From assembly GCF_004134865.1 (NCBI RefSeq), contig NZ_SDPO01000004.1, positions 421,673-485,672 on the forward strand: a DNA stretch of 64,000 nucleotides, written 5' to 3'. Both the position numbers and the translations under genes were made by a program. Below the pieces are notes generated by a model. It worked only from the letters and a program-made list of their open reading frames with translations. It was not told where the DNA came from and did not search any database. The DNA comes from Agromyces fucosus (GTDB lineage Bacteria; Actinomycetota; Actinomycetes; Actinomycetales; Microbacteriaceae). Below are positions 20,153 through 32,300 of this stretch, piece after piece. The stretch's first letter is position 1. Each line of letters begins with the position of its first letter.

Positions 20153-21775
20153 TTACTCGCTCTTGGTGATCTGGTAGTACAGCGGCACCGAGTTCCAACC
20201 GAACTCGACGTCGTTGACGACCTCGCTCCAAGCACCGTTGACCGTGGAGTACCACAGCGGAACGGCGGGGAGGTCCTGGAACAGGATCTCCTGTGCAGCC
20301 TGGAACTTCTCGTTCGCGGCGGCGATGTCGGTCTCCGCGAGGCCCTCCTTCAGGAGCGTGTCGACCTCGGGGTTCGAGTAGTCGCCATCGTTCGAGCCGG
20401 CACCGGTTCCGTAGAGCGGGCCGAGGAAGTTGAAGAGCGCCGGGTAGTCCGCCTGCCAGCCCGAACGGAAGGCCGTCTGGATGGTGCGGTCGGTGATCTT
20501 CGTGCGAGCCTCAGCGAACGTGGGGTACGGGTCGCCGGCGGCGTCGATGCCCAGGTCGTTCTTCAGGCCGTTCGCCACAGCGTCGACCCAGGCCTGGTGG
20601 CCACCGTCAGCGTTGTAGGCGATCTTGAAGGTGCCGTCCCACGGAGCGATCGCGTCGGCCTGGGCCCACAGCTTCTTCGCCTCTTCGGGGTTGTAGTCGA
20701 GAACCTCGGAGCCGGGGATCTCTTCCGAGTAGCCGTCGATGACCGGCGACGTGAAGTCGTGCGCCGGGGTGCGGGTGCCGGCGAAGATCACGTCGGTGAT
20801 CTCGTCGCGGTTGATCGCCATCGAGATCGCCTGGCGGCGGAGGTTGCCCTCTTCGCCCGAGAAGTGCGGCAGACGCGCGGGGATCGTGAACGACTGGAAG
20901 ATCGCAGCCGCCTGGGTGATCGCACGGTCGCCGAACTCGTCTTCGAACGTCGCGAGAGCCGAGTCGGGGATCGCGTCGAGCACGTCGAGGTTGCCGCCCT
21001 GGAGGTCGGCGTACGCGGCGTCCTGCGAGGCGTAGAAGATGATGTCGAGTCCGCCGTTGACCGCCTTGCGGGGGCCGTCGTAGTCGGGGTTCACGACGAG
21101 GTCGATCTTCTCGTTGTGCTTCCAGGCGTCTTCGCCGTCGAGCATGTACGCGCCGTTGCCGACCGGGCTCTCACCGAAGGCCGCGAGGTCCTCGAATGCC
21201 GACTCGGGCAGCGGGTAGAAGGCCGAGTAGCCGAGGCGCAGCGGGAAGTCCGACTCGGGCTGCTTCAGCTTGACCGTGAAGGTCGTGTCGTCGACGACCT
21301 CGAGGCCCGGGAGTTCGGGGACGGACTCTTCGTAGCTGAAGCCGTCGATGGACTCGAAGAAGTACTGCGAGAGCTGCTCGTTGGCCGTGTCCGCGCCGTA
21401 GTTCCAGGCGTCGACGAAGGAGTTCGCGGTGACGGGCTCGCCGTTCGTGAACTTCTGGTCGGCCTTGAGCTTGATCGTGTAGTTCTGCGCGTCGTCGGTC
21501 TCGATCGACTCGGCGACGTCGTTGTGCGCAGCACCCTTGGCGTCGTAGTAGACCAGGCCCGCGAAGATCGCGTCGAGGATCTTGCCGCCACCGACCTCGT
21601 TGGTGTTGGTGGGGATCAGCGGGTTCTGGGGCTCGGAGCCGTTGGTCGTGATGACCGCGGTGGCATCGCCAGCAGGGGCCGACGGGTCAGCACCGCCGCT
21701 CGTGCAGCCAGACAGCGTCAATGCGCCGGCGGCAGCAAGAGCAATGGCTGCAACGCCGATTCTCTTGATCTTCAA
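20153..21775 (-). CDS. ABC transporter substrate-binding lipoprotein (SBP family 5, OppA/DppA-like)
   Basis: A 540-residue lipoprotein with signal peptide and lipobox LTLSGC (Cys near residue 24). SBP_bac_5 features include GSEPQNPLIPTNTNEVGG, KPLQPESDFP-like segments (VKLKQPESDFP) and AFYPLPESAF, and the late NPEVDTLLKEGLAETD. It captures the ligand outside the membrane for the permease/ATPase encoded downstream. Peptides are the probable ligands by family; the region cannot tell more. It is the first gene of a four-gene operon and is preceded by a CTCCTG-type ribosome site (AGGAGG on the minus strand). Confidence 0.93.
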   Translation of the reverse strand: MKIKRIGVAAIALAAAGALTLSGCTSGGADPSAPAGDATAVITTNGSEPQNPLIPTNTNEVGGGKILDAIFAGLVYYDAKGAAHNDVAESIETDDAQNYTIKLKADQKFTNGEPVTANSFVDAWNYGADTANEQLSQYFFESIDGFSYEESVPELPGLEVVDDTTFTVKLKQPESDFPLRLGYSAFYPLPESAFEDLAAFGESPVGNGAYMLDGEDAWKHNEKIDLVVNPDYDGPRKAVNGGLDIIFYASQDAAYADLQGGNLDVLDAIPDSALATFEDEFGDRAITQAAAIFQSFTIPARLPHFSGEEGNLRRQAISMAINRDEITDVIFAGTRTPAHDFTSPVIDGYSEEIPGSEVLDYNPEEAKKLWAQADAIAPWDGTFKIAYNADGGHQAWVDAVANGLKNDLGIDAAGDPYPTFAEARTKITDRTIQTAFRSGWQADYPALFNFLGPLYGTGAGSNDGDYSNPEVDTLLKEGLAETDIAAANEKFQAAQEILFQDLPAVPLWYSTVNGAWSEVVNDVEFGWNSVPLYYQITKSE

Positions 21776-21919
21776 TGTTCCTCCTGTGAGATATGCGACG
21801 ACAACACGGCTCGTGGCCGCGCTGGAGCGCTGGTAGATCGAGACTATGAACCGGACCCCCGGTAAGCAAACCAGAAGGGCAAACCGTTACCGACGCGCAA
21901 CCTAGCGACACGGACCTCG

Positions 21920-21941
21920 GCGGATTCCGTCGCGAATCCGC
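21920..21941. promoter_or_regulatory. Inverted repeat in the oppA/CPBP divergent spacer
   Basis: GCGGATTC and GAATCCGC form a perfect 8-bp inverted repeat with a 6-base centre, 41 bases before the CPBP gene start. It may be an operator; no T run makes a terminator less likely. Confidence 0.4.
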
Positions 21942-21981
21942 ACGAATGTTGCGTCTGAGCCGCTCATGCGATGATTGCCGC

Positions 21982-22746
21982 ATGTCTTCTGCATGGCGGC
22001 TGCGGCTCGAGGTCGTCATCGTGCTCGGTCTCTCGCTCGGGGCATCCGCCGTCTACTCGATCGTGTCGATCGTCGCGAAGGTGACCGCCGAGACGCCGCT
22101 CGGCGATCAGACGGTCGCACTGAACCCGTCTCGCGCACCGCGCGAATGGCTCGACTTCACGTACCAGTTCCTCGACGTCTTCTTCGGTCTGTTCGCCGTG
22201 GCACTCGTGCTGTACCTGCTCTGGGCACCCGGCACGAACCCGTTCCGCCGCATCGGCCTCGACCTGACGAGGCCGGGTCGGGATGCGGCATCCGGTGTGC
22301 TGCTGGTGCTCGCCATCGGCGTGCCGGGGCTCGCGCTCTACGCGCTCGGCCGCGCAGGAGGCATCACCGTCGCGGTCGAGGCCTCACCGGCCGACTGGTT
22401 GTGGTGGACGGTGCCGATCCTCGTGTTCCGGGCGCTCGAAGCTGCGCTGACCGAGGAGGTCATCGTCGTCGGCTACCTCTTCACGCGATTCAGGGAGCTC
22501 GGCGTCGGCCCGTGGGCGACGATCCTCTCGAGCGCCGTGCTGCGCGGCACCTACCACCTGTACCAGGGCTTCGGGCCGTTCGTCGGAAACGTCGCCATGG
22601 GCGTCGTCTTCGGGTGGTGCTACCAGCGCTGGGGTCGCACGATGCCGCTCGTCATCGCGCACTGGATCCTCGACATCGCGTCGTTCGTCGGCTACCCGCT
22701 CGCGGTCGGCTGGTGGCCGGAGCTCTTCGCCGTCTCGGCCGGCTGA
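21982..22746 (+). CDS. CPBP-family intramembrane metalloprotease
   Basis: A 254-residue polytopic membrane protein of the CAAX protease/bacteriocin-processing (Abi) family. The metal-binding glutamate pair is E158-E159 in ALTEEVIVVGYLFTRF, followed by RGTYHLYQGFGPF with the second-motif His, and AHWILDIASF with the last. About seven hydrophobic segments are visible. The start at 21982 places the first helix at the N-terminus; ATG at 21946 is in frame but adds a Cys-rich stretch without support. No nearby bacteriocin or prenylated protein gene indicates its substrate. Confidence 0.85.
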   Translation: MSSAWRLRLEVVIVLGLSLGASAVYSIVSIVAKVTAETPLGDQTVALNPSRAPREWLDFTYQFLDVFFGLFAVALVLYLLWAPGTNPFRRIGLDLTRPGRDAASGVLLVLAIGVPGLALYALGRAGGITVAVEASPADWLWWTVPILVFRALEAALTEEVIVVGYLFTRFRELGVGPWATILSSAVLRGTYHLYQGFGPFVGNVAMGVVFGWCYQRWGRTMPLVIAHWILDIASFVGYPLAVGWWPELFAVSAG

Positions 22747-23162
22747 GCCGGTCGAGCGGGCTGGTCCGTGCGCACCGGATGCCGCGTGCGCGGTGTTCGC
22801 GGCACGTGCTCGCTCCTCCCGAGCGCCACCACGGTCGTCGGCATCGGCGGCAGGGCCTCCTCGGCGACCTCGACGCGGAAGTCGGAGTCGGTGCCCCGCA
22901 CCCGCGCCATGTCGAGACCGCTGCGCCGGGACGGCGTGCATACCGGCGAGTAGAAGCCCTCGTCGCCGAAGACGCTGCCGCTCGAGAAGTCGGTGATCGA
23001 CTGGGCGCGTCGCAGCGCCTCCGCCGTGGCGGGGTCGCGTCGTTCGAGCAGGCCCGCGCGCTGTTCGAGCCCGAGGCCGCGGCCTGCGAGCATCGAGGTG
23101 CCGACGAGGAACCCAACGAACCCGACGGTCGTGAGCACCGTGAAGAGATCGACGGACATCAT
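22692..23162 (-). CDS. Hypothetical single-pass membrane protein
   Basis: A 156-residue frame with two tandem ATG codons behind GGAGGGG. Residues 5-28 (DLFTVLTTVGFVGFLVGTSML) form one membrane helix; the rest is charged, ends in a proline-rich tail and contains GDEGFYSPVCTPSRRSGLDMARVRG. I do not recognise a family. Its last 55 bases overlap the 3' end of the convergent CPBP protease gene, so one of the two frames might end earlier in reality, although both stops look genuine. Confidence 0.5.
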   Translation of the reverse strand: MMSVDLFTVLTTVGFVGFLVGTSMLAGRGLGLEQRAGLLERRDPATAEALRRAQSITDFSSGSVFGDEGFYSPVCTPSRRSGLDMARVRGTDSDFRVEVAEEALPPMPTTVVALGRSEHVPRTPRTRHPVRTDQPARPAQPAETAKSSGHQPTASG

Positions 23163-23353
23163 GCCCCCTCCGCTTCGAGAGAACCCGGGCCCTGACGAAC
23201 CCGTGGGTGAATTCGAGAGAACCTCAGTGTACTCCCGGGGGTGCGCATCGGGGTCGCCCTGATCCGGCGGATCGTGCGGCTCGAGAGCATGGGGCCATCC
23301 CTCGCCACGCGGGCGCCGACCGGCACCGCCGCACACAGAGTCGGAGCTGAATC

Positions 23354-23569
23354 ATGTCACTCGCCGCCGCCTTCACCGCAGGCCGTCTCGCCGCACGCGC
23401 CTCGGATCGTCGCTTCCTCGCGACCGAAGCCGAGATCACCGCGGCGCACGAACGCGTCACCGCGCGTCGCACTGCCCTCGTGACGGTCGCAGGCGCACCG
23501 TCAGCGCCCGCTCGCGCCCCTCGCGCGTACACGGAGCGCGGCCGCCACGCGGCACCGCGCCCCGCATAG
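23354..23569 (+). CDS. Hypothetical small basic protein
   Basis: A 71-residue frame beginning MSLAAAFTAGRLAARASDRR, with a GGAG ribosome site nine bases upstream. It is rich in Ala and Arg, with an amphipathic helical first half and a basic, disordered end. I see no family. High-GC DNA produces many such frames, so only the ribosome site and position in an otherwise empty gap support it. Confidence 0.4.
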   Translation: MSLAAAFTAGRLAARASDRRFLATEAEITAAHERVTARRTALVTVAGAPSAPARAPRAYTERGRHAAPRPA

Positions 23570-23626
23570 TCGCGAGCACGTCATCCGCCGATGCCTCCAG
23601 TGCGGGGGCGATCGGCTCCGAATCGC

Positions 23627-23702
23627 TCGCTACGCGAACGCCGTGACTACAAACGGCGAAAGCGCGGCCACTCTGCTTCCTCGAGGCATCCGCTTCGCTT
23701 CG

Positions 23703-23715
<13 letters not shown>
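23627..23715 (+). repeat. Two direct copies of the gcvP 3' end (16 bp)
   Basis: The 16-base sequence at 23700-23715, which includes the last codons and stop of gcvP, recurs exactly at 23627-23642 in the intergenic space, same orientation, 73 bases away. Confidence 0.65.
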
Positions 23716-26600
<2,885 letters not shown>

Positions 26601-26608
26601 GCGGGTGC

Positions 26609-26980
26609 TTACTCTCCGACCAGTGCGCGGTACTCGGCGTGCGTGAGGAACTTCGGCAGGCTCGAGGCGTTCACCTTGATGAGCCAACCCTCGCCGAAGG
26701 GGTCGCTGTTGACGAGCTCGGGCGAGTCGACGACGGTCTGGTTGGCCTCGACGACCTCGCCGCTGACGGGGGCGAAGAGCTCGCCGACCGACTTCGTCGA
26801 CTCGATCTCGCCGACGACGGTGCCCTCGGTCACGGTCGTGCCGGCCGCGGGCAGCTCGACGAAGACGACGTCGCCGAGCTTCTCGGCGGCATAGTCGGTG
26901 ATGCCGATCGTGGCGACGTCGCCGTCGATGGCGATCCACTCGTGTTCTTCGGTGTAGTGCAGTGCGGTCTGGTCGGTCAT
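26609..26980 (-). CDS. gcvH: Glycine cleavage system H protein
   Basis: A 123-residue lipoyl carrier protein. The lipoyl-attachment lysine is Lys63 in [10 protein letters not shown]. The protein starts [16 protein letters not shown] behind AAGGAG and ends ALVGE. It shuttles the aminomethyl and reduced lipoyl intermediates between the P, T and L proteins. It sits between gcvT and gcvP in one operon. Confidence 0.96.
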   Translation of the reverse strand: MTDQTALHYTEEHEWIAIDGDVATIGITDYAAEKLGDVVFVELPAAGTTVTEGTVVGEIESTKSVGELFAPVSGEVVEANQTVVDSPELVNSDPFGEGWLIKVNASSLPKFLTHAEYRALVGE

Positions 26981-27045
26981 GGCGTGCTCCTTGTGAGTCG
27001 TGCGGTGAATGCGGTGTGCGTGGTGCCGGTCGAGCCGGCCGGCGG

Positions 27046-28230
27046 TCAGGCGGTGCGCTTGTAGAAGGGAAGGGCGACGACGGATGCCGCGACTCGCGTG
27101 CCGCGGACGTCGACGAAGAGCTCGCTGCCCGGCTCGGCGGCGTCGGGCGCGACGAGGGCCATGGCGATCGGGTGGCCGAGCGTCGGCGAGAGCGCCCCGC
27201 TCGTGATGACACCGACGCGCGCGGCATCGGCATCGGCGCCGTCGAAGACCTCGTACTCGGCGCGGGGCGCCCGGCGGCCCTCCGCCGCGAGGCCGACGAG
27301 CACCGGGGCATCCGCTGCGGGGCCCTGCTCGACGGCGGCGCGACCGACGAACTCGTCGGGCTTGGCGAGGGCGACGACGCGGCCGAGGCCGGCCTGCACG
27401 GGCAAGATGTCGCGGCTCAACTCGTGGCCGTAGAGCGGCATGCCCGCCTCGAGGCGCAGCGTGTCGCGGCTCGCGAGGCCGCAGGGCGTGACTCGGGGGC
27501 CGCCGGTCTCGGCGAGCGCCTCCCACAGACGCGTCGCGCGCTCGGGGGCGAGGTAGAGCTCGAAGCCGTCTTCGCCGGTGTAGCCCGTACGCGCGACGAG
27601 CACGGGCTCGCCCTCGAAGGTCGCCGGGAAGGCGCGGTAGTACTTGAGGCCCTCGAGCTTCGCGTCGAAGTCCTCCTCGTCGTTGCCCGGCCCGTCGACG
27701 CCGAAGCCCGGCGTCTCGAGCAGTACTGCGCGGGCGTCGGGGCCCTGCAGGGCGATGAGCGCGACGTCGTCGCTCTCGTCGGAGACGAACGTGTCGAAGC
27801 CCTCGGCGCGGGCGCGGAGCTCGTCGGCGACGACGGCCGCGTTCGAGGCGTTCGCGACGACCATGTACCGGTCGTCGCCCGTGCGGTAGACGACGAGGTC
27901 GTCGATGATGCCGCCGTCGTCGGCGAGCAGCAGGGAGTACTTGGCCTGCCCGATCTCGATGGCCGAGAGCTTGCCGGCGAGCGCGTGGTCGAGCGCGGCG
28001 GCGGCCTGCTGGCCGATGAGCACGATCTCGCCCATGTGCGAGAGGTCGAAGAGCCCGGCCGCGGTGCGGACGGCGTGGTGCTCGGCGAGGTCGCTGGAGT
28101 AGCGCACGGGCATCTGCCAGCCCGCGAAGTCGGTGAAGCTCGCGCCCGCGGCGCGATGCACGGCGTCGAGAGGGCTGCGTCGCTCGGAGCTCGACGATTC
28201 GAGGCTTGCGGTACCGGGTTCGTTGGTCAC
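27046..28230 (-). CDS. gcvT: Aminomethyltransferase, glycine cleavage T protein
   Basis: A 394-residue folate enzyme with GTG start. It shows [31 protein letters not shown] with the conserved catalytic Asp region, [14 protein letters not shown] and [18 protein letters not shown], all standard T-protein segments. It releases ammonia from the aminomethyl-lipoyl group and makes 5,10-methylene-tetrahydrofolate. As the first gene of the operon it lies 68 bases after the tandem glycine riboswitch, so glycine should induce it. The L protein (lipoamide dehydrogenase) is not in the window. Confidence 0.96.
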   Translation of the reverse strand: MTNEPGTASLESSSSERRSPLDAVHRAAGASFTDFAGWQMPVRYSSDLAEHHAVRTAAGLFDLSHMGEIVLIGQQAAAALDHALAGKLSAIEIGQAKYSLLLADDGGIIDDLVVYRTGDDRYMVVANASNAAVVADELRARAEGFDTFVSDESDDVALIALQGPDARAVLLETPGFGVDGPGNDEEDFDAKLEGLKYYRAFPATFEGEPVLVARTGYTGEDGFELYLAPERATRLWEALAETGGPRVTPCGLASRDTLRLEAGMPLYGHELSRDILPVQAGLGRVVALAKPDEFVGRAAVEQGPAADAPVLVGLAAEGRRAPRAEYEVFDGADADAARVGVITSGALSPTLGHPIAMALVAPDAAEPGSELFVDVRGTRVAASVVALPFYKRTA

Positions 28231-28297
28231 GAGAGTTCTCCAGACGTGCCGGCGAACGCCGGCGTTGTCACGGTCGCGGAAGCGTGCCGTGTGGGAA

Positions 28298-28504
28298 CTC
28301 CCCCTCTGTCATGAGCCTGAGAGTTTCACGCTGGCGCGCTTTCACCGTGGGCGGGAGGCCGCGAGCCGTCGCGGAATCCACTTTTCAGAGCGGCCTCGTC
28401 ATCGCGGTGTGGTGACCTGAGAGATTGGCGGGGAGGCTTGCTCCTTCGGTGCCGGTCGGGCGCTGTCCGTTCGTACTTCGGTTGGCGCTGACCGGCTCTC
28501 CCGC
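28298..28504 (-). ncRNA. Tandem glycine riboswitch upstream of gcvT
   Basis: The 449-base gap between gcvT and nrtR is mostly this element, read on the minus strand. The first aptamer shows GAGAGCCGGTCAGCGCC, the conserved CACCGAAGGAGCAAGCC (28435-28451) and TCTCTCAGGTCACC (28411-28424). The second ends with AACTCTCAGGCTCATGACAG and AGGGGGAG (28298-28324). Two such CUCUCAGG modules in series are the hallmark of the cooperative glycine riboswitch, which turns on glycine degradation genes when glycine is abundant. The expression platform must lie within the following 68 bases; I could not resolve it by eye. Confidence 0.9.
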
Positions 28505-28610
28505 GACGCGTCGATGGCCCGGTATGAGATTGTGCTCCGATCCTAGCAGCGGGGCGCTTCCGCGGCGGCTGGGCATCGGCTGTGATCCGACGACAGCGGG
28601 TTCGTGTTCT

Positions 28611-28660
28611 GGTCAGGATGACTGTAAGCTGCTGTCGACCGAGTTCGAGTCAGTGTGACC
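28611..28660. promoter_or_regulatory. Candidate operator for NrtR (imperfect inverted repeat)
   Basis: GGTCA-N3-TGACT (28611-28623) and AGTCA-N3-TGACC (28648-28660) form two mirror-image half-sites just before the nrtR ribosome site. NrtR regulators commonly bind inverted sites upstream of their own NAD operons. The match to the known actinobacterial consensus was not verified. Confidence 0.35.
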
Positions 28661-28679
28661 AAAAGAGCGGAGGTGCCGG

Positions 28680-29411
28680 ATGCCGCACCCGACCGAGCCC
28701 GATGGCGACGCGCCGACGCGACTCGCCGTCTCCACGGTGATCTTCGCGCTGCGACCCGACCGCTCGGGCCACCCGGTGCTCTGGACCCCGCTCGTGCGCC
28801 GCACTCGCGAACCCCAGCTCGGCCTCTGGGCCCTGCCCGGCGGCTGGCTGCCGCCCGCAGAAGAACTCGAAGCGGCAGCTGCCCGCACCCTGCGGCTCAC
28901 GACCGGCCTCGCCCCTACCTACCTCGAGCAGCTGTACACGTTCGGCGAGGTCGACCGCTCCCCCGGGGTGCGCGTGGTCTCCGTCGTCTACTGGGCGCTC
29001 GTGCAGAGCGACGAGGCAGCCCGGGCGACCGCAGGGCCGAACGTCCGCTGGGTGCCGGCCGACACGCTGCCGGGGCTCGCGTTCGACCACAACCGCATCA
29101 TCGAGTACGCCCTCTGGCGGCTGCGCACCAAGGTCGAGTACTCCCAGATCGCGCACGCCTTCCTCGGCGAGACCTTCACGCTCGCCGAGCTCCGCGAGGT
29201 CGTCGAAGCGGTGCTGCAGCGCCCGCTCGATCCCGCGAACTTCCGACGCACGATGCTCGCCTCGGGCCGGCTGCGCGAGACGGGCGAGCGACTGGCCGGC
29301 GCACGCAACCGACCACCGAAGCTCTACCGCTACGACTCCACCGCCCTCGCCGGGGCGAACCCCGACCCGACCGTGCGAACCGAATCCCTGAGAGAGCGAC
29401 CGGCATCATGA
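28680..29411 (+). CDS. nrtR: NrtR-type Nudix-related transcriptional regulator of NAD synthesis
   Basis: A 243-residue protein, ATG start behind GGAGG. The N-terminal Nudix-like domain has a degenerate Nudix box: GGWLPPAEELEAAAARTLRL continues TTGL, so the three glutamates of the REUXEE core are replaced by Thr, Leu and Thr. Loss of these catalytic residues is expected for an ADP-ribose sensor rather than a hydrolase. The C-terminal winged-helix region contains FTLAELREVVEAVL and NFRRTMLASGRLRETGERL, typical of NrtR. It heads the nadA-nadB-nadC operon and its stop overlaps the nadA start (ATGA), so it probably represses this operon and senses NAD metabolites. Confidence 0.88.
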   Translation: MPHPTEPDGDAPTRLAVSTVIFALRPDRSGHPVLWTPLVRRTREPQLGLWALPGGWLPPAEELEAAAARTLRLTTGLAPTYLEQLYTFGEVDRSPGVRVVSVVYWALVQSDEAARATAGPNVRWVPADTLPGLAFDHNRIIEYALWRLRTKVEYSQIAHAFLGETFTLAELREVVEAVLQRPLDPANFRRTMLASGRLRETGERLAGARNRPPKLYRYDSTALAGANPDPTVRTESLRERPAS

Positions 29412-30763
29412 CCATCTCGATCGACGACCTGCAGACCGACGACACGCGAGCGGCGGCATCAGTCGACCGCACCATCCGCCTCATCGAGGCGGGTGCCGCC
29501 ACCGGCGTATCGTGCTCGCCCGAACTCGCGAAGGGCCCCTGGGAGTTCGACGCGGGCCCCGTCTCGTACGGGCCCGGGTCGTCGATGGGCGACGTCATCC
29601 CCACGGGCTCGCCCCGGCAGGGCGCGCTGCCCGAGTCGTACCGCACGGCTTCCGCAGACGAGCTGCACGCGCGCATCCGCGCCGCGAAGGCGACCCTCGG
29701 CGACCGCGCCGTCGTGCTCGGCCACTTCTACCAGCGCGACGAGGTCATCGAGCACGCCGACTTCGTGGGCGACTCGTTCCAGCTCGCGAACGCCGCCCTC
29801 ACCCGGCCCGACGCCGAGGCGATCGTGTTCTGCGGCGTGCACTTCATGGCCGAGACCGCCGACCTGCTCTCGACGCCCGAGCAGGCCGTGATCCTCCCGA
29901 ACCTCGCCGCCGGCTGCTCGATGGCCGACATGGCCGACGAGAGCTCGGTCGAGGAGTGCTGGGAGCAGCTCGAAGAGGTCTACGGCGACCTGACGGCGAC
30001 GGATGCCTCGGGGCGCGTGCCCGTCATCCCGGTGACCTACATGAACTCGTCGGCGGCCCTCAAGGGCTTCGTCGGGCGCCACGGCGGCATCGTCTGCACC
30101 TCCTCGAACGCGAAGACGGTGCTCGAGTGGGCGTTCGAGCGCGGGCAGCGGGTGCTCTTCTTCCCCGACCAGCACCTCGGCCGCAACACCGCGAAGGCCA
30201 TGGGCGTGCCCCTCGAGCAGATGCCGATGTGGAACCCGCGCAAGGCGCTCGGCGGCAACACGGCGGGCGAACTGGGCGAAGCCCGGGTCATCCTGTGGCA
30301 CGGCTTCTGCTCGGTGCACCGCCGGTTCACGGTCGACCAGATCGCGCAGGCCCGCGTCGACCACCCCGGCGTGCAGGTCATCGTGCACCCCGAGTGCCCC
30401 ATGCCCGTCGTCGACGCAGCGGATGCCGCGGGTTCGACCGACTTCATCGTGAAGGCGATCCAGGCCGCCCCCGCGGGCTCGACCTTCGCGATCGGCACCG
30501 AGATCAACCTCGTGCAGCGCCTCGCGGCCGAGTACCCGCAGCACACGATCTTCTGCCTCGACCCCGTCGTGTGCCCGTGCTCGACGATGTACCGCATCCA
30601 CCCCGGGTACCTCGCCTGGGTGCTCGAGGAGCTCGTCGCGGGCCGCGTCGTCAACCGCATCACCGTCGCCGACGACGTGGCCGAGCCCGCGCGGGTGGCC
30701 CTCGAGCGGATGCTCGCGGCGAAGCCGCCGGCAGCGGCTCCGCAGCCCGTCGCGGGAGCCTGA
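29408..30763 (+). CDS. nadA: Quinolinate synthase
   Basis: A 451-residue 4Fe-4S enzyme that condenses iminoaspartate with dihydroxyacetone phosphate to quinolinate. Conserved segments are AVVLGHFYQRDEVIEHADFVGDS, VFCGVHFMAETADLL, LPNLAAGCSMADM and CLDPVVCPCSTMYRIHP, which between them hold the cluster cysteines. It is the longer actinobacterial form. Its ATG overlaps the nrtR stop by four bases; nadB follows after one base. The cluster is oxygen-sensitive, which gives a reason for the NifS-like gene in the same operon. Confidence 0.95.
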   Translation: MTISIDDLQTDDTRAAASVDRTIRLIEAGAATGVSCSPELAKGPWEFDAGPVSYGPGSSMGDVIPTGSPRQGALPESYRTASADELHARIRAAKATLGDRAVVLGHFYQRDEVIEHADFVGDSFQLANAALTRPDAEAIVFCGVHFMAETADLLSTPEQAVILPNLAAGCSMADMADESSVEECWEQLEEVYGDLTATDASGRVPVIPVTYMNSSAALKGFVGRHGGIVCTSSNAKTVLEWAFERGQRVLFFPDQHLGRNTAKAMGVPLEQMPMWNPRKALGGNTAGELGEARVILWHGFCSVHRRFTVDQIAQARVDHPGVQVIVHPECPMPVVDAADAAGSTDFIVKAIQAAPAGSTFAIGTEINLVQRLAAEYPQHTIFCLDPVVCPCSTMYRIHPGYLAWVLEELVAGRVVNRITVADDVAEPARVALERMLAAKPPAAAPQPVAGA

Positions 30764-30764
30764 C

Positions 30765-32300
30765 ATGGCGCGCGTGCTCGTGATCGGGGGCGGCATCGCC
30801 GGCCTCTGGGCCGCCGTGAAGGCCACCGATGCCGGGCACACCGTCGAGCTCGTCACGAAGGCCGAGCTCGCCGAGGGCAATACGCGCTATGCCCAGGGCG
30901 GCATCGCTGCAGCGCTCTTCCCCGACGACTCCGCCGAGCGTCATCTCGCCGACACGATCGAGGCAGGTGCCGGGCTCGCCGATCCGGCGGCCGTGCGCGT
31001 GCTGGTCGACGAGGGCCCCGACCGCGTGCGAGACCTCATCCGGTTCGGTGTCGCCTTCGATCGGGGCGAGTCCGGGCTCGAGCGCGGACTCGAGGCCGCG
31101 CACTCGCGCGCCCGCGTGCTGCACGCCGGCGGCGACGCCACCGGCGCGGCCATCGAGCACGCCCTCGTGGCCACCGTGCGGCGCCGAGCCGTCGCGATCG
31201 ACGAGCAGACGATGCTCGTCGACCTCCTCGTCGAGGGCGGGCACGTCGTCGGGGCGCAGCTGCTCGGGGCTTCCGGTGCCGTCGTCGAGCGCCGCGCCGA
31301 CGCGGTCGTGCTCGCCACGGGCGGCAGCGGATGCCTCTTCCGGCATACGACGAACCCGGCGGTCGCAACGGGCGACGGAGTGGCGGCGGCCTGGCGTGCC
31401 GGCGCGCGCGTCGCCGACCTCGAGTTCACCCAGTTCCACCCGACGGCGCTCGCCGCCCCCGGCACTCCGCTCATCTCCGAAGCCGTGCGCGGCGAGGGCG
31501 CGGTGCTGCGCGACGAGAGCGGTCGCCGTTTCATGCTCGACGTCGACGCGCGCGGCGAACTCGCGCCGCGCGACGTCGTGGCCCGCGCGGTCTGGCGGCG
31601 ATCGCTCGAGCAGGGCGGCGCACCGGTGGTGCTCGACGCCACGGCGCTCGGCGGCGCGGAGCTCGCCCGCCGCTTCCCGGGCCTCGACGCCGTCGTACGA
31701 GCTGCCGGCTTCGACTGGGCCCGCGAGCCCGTGCCGGTCACGCCGGCCGCGCACTACGCCATGGGCGGCATCGCGACCGACCTCGAGGGGCGCACGAGCG
31801 TGCCCGGACTCTTCGCGATCGGCGAGGTCGCCCGCACCGGCGTGCACGGTGCCAACCGACTCGCGTCGAACTCGCTGCTCGAGGCGGCGGTGTTCGCCGA
31901 CCGAGCGGTTCGGGCGATCACGGCGTCGGAGGCGTCGCGAGCAGCCGCTGCGTCCGAGGCCGCGGTGGCCGGAACGCCTGCACGATCCGCCCAGGTCGTG
32001 CACGGTGCACCCGTCGATCGCGACGAGCTGCAGGCCCTCATGTGGAGCCACGTGGGACTCGAGCGCGACGAGGAGGGGCTGGCGGCGGCATCCGCTCGGC
32101 TCGATGCGTGGCACGCACTCGACCCCGTCGACCGCCGCAGCGCCGAGGATCGCAACCTGCTCGATCTCGCCCGCCTGACCGTCGCCGCCGCCCGGGCCCG
32201 GCGCACAAGCTGCGGCGCGCACTTCCGCACCGACGACCCGAACGTCGTCGTCTCCGCCACCTTGCACGAACCCACCGCACTCGAACGAGAGGCCGCCTGA
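30765..32300 (+). CDS. nadB: L-aspartate oxidase
   Basis: A 511-residue FAD enzyme oxidising L-aspartate to iminoaspartate, the substrate for NadA. The dinucleotide motif is VIGGGIAGLWAA at the N-terminus; GNTRYAQGGIAAAL, the active-site region TQFHPTAL, AHYAMGGIATDLEGRT and GANRLASNSLLEAAVFADRA are family hallmarks. The C-terminal helical domain ends RRTSCGAHFRTDDP. It lies one base after nadA, and its TGA overlaps the nadC ATG (TGATG). Confidence 0.95.
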   Translation: MARVLVIGGGIAGLWAAVKATDAGHTVELVTKAELAEGNTRYAQGGIAAALFPDDSAERHLADTIEAGAGLADPAAVRVLVDEGPDRVRDLIRFGVAFDRGESGLERGLEAAHSRARVLHAGGDATGAAIEHALVATVRRRAVAIDEQTMLVDLLVEGGHVVGAQLLGASGAVVERRADAVVLATGGSGCLFRHTTNPAVATGDGVAAAWRAGARVADLEFTQFHPTALAAPGTPLISEAVRGEGAVLRDESGRRFMLDVDARGELAPRDVVARAVWRRSLEQGGAPVVLDATALGGAELARRFPGLDAVVRAAGFDWAREPVPVTPAAHYAMGGIATDLEGRTSVPGLFAIGEVARTGVHGANRLASNSLLEAAVFADRAVRAITASEASRAAAASEAAVAGTPARSAQVVHGAPVDRDELQALMWSHVGLERDEEGLAAASARLDAWHALDPVDRRSAEDRNLLDLARLTVAAARARRTSCGAHFRTDDPNVVVSATLHEPTALEREAA

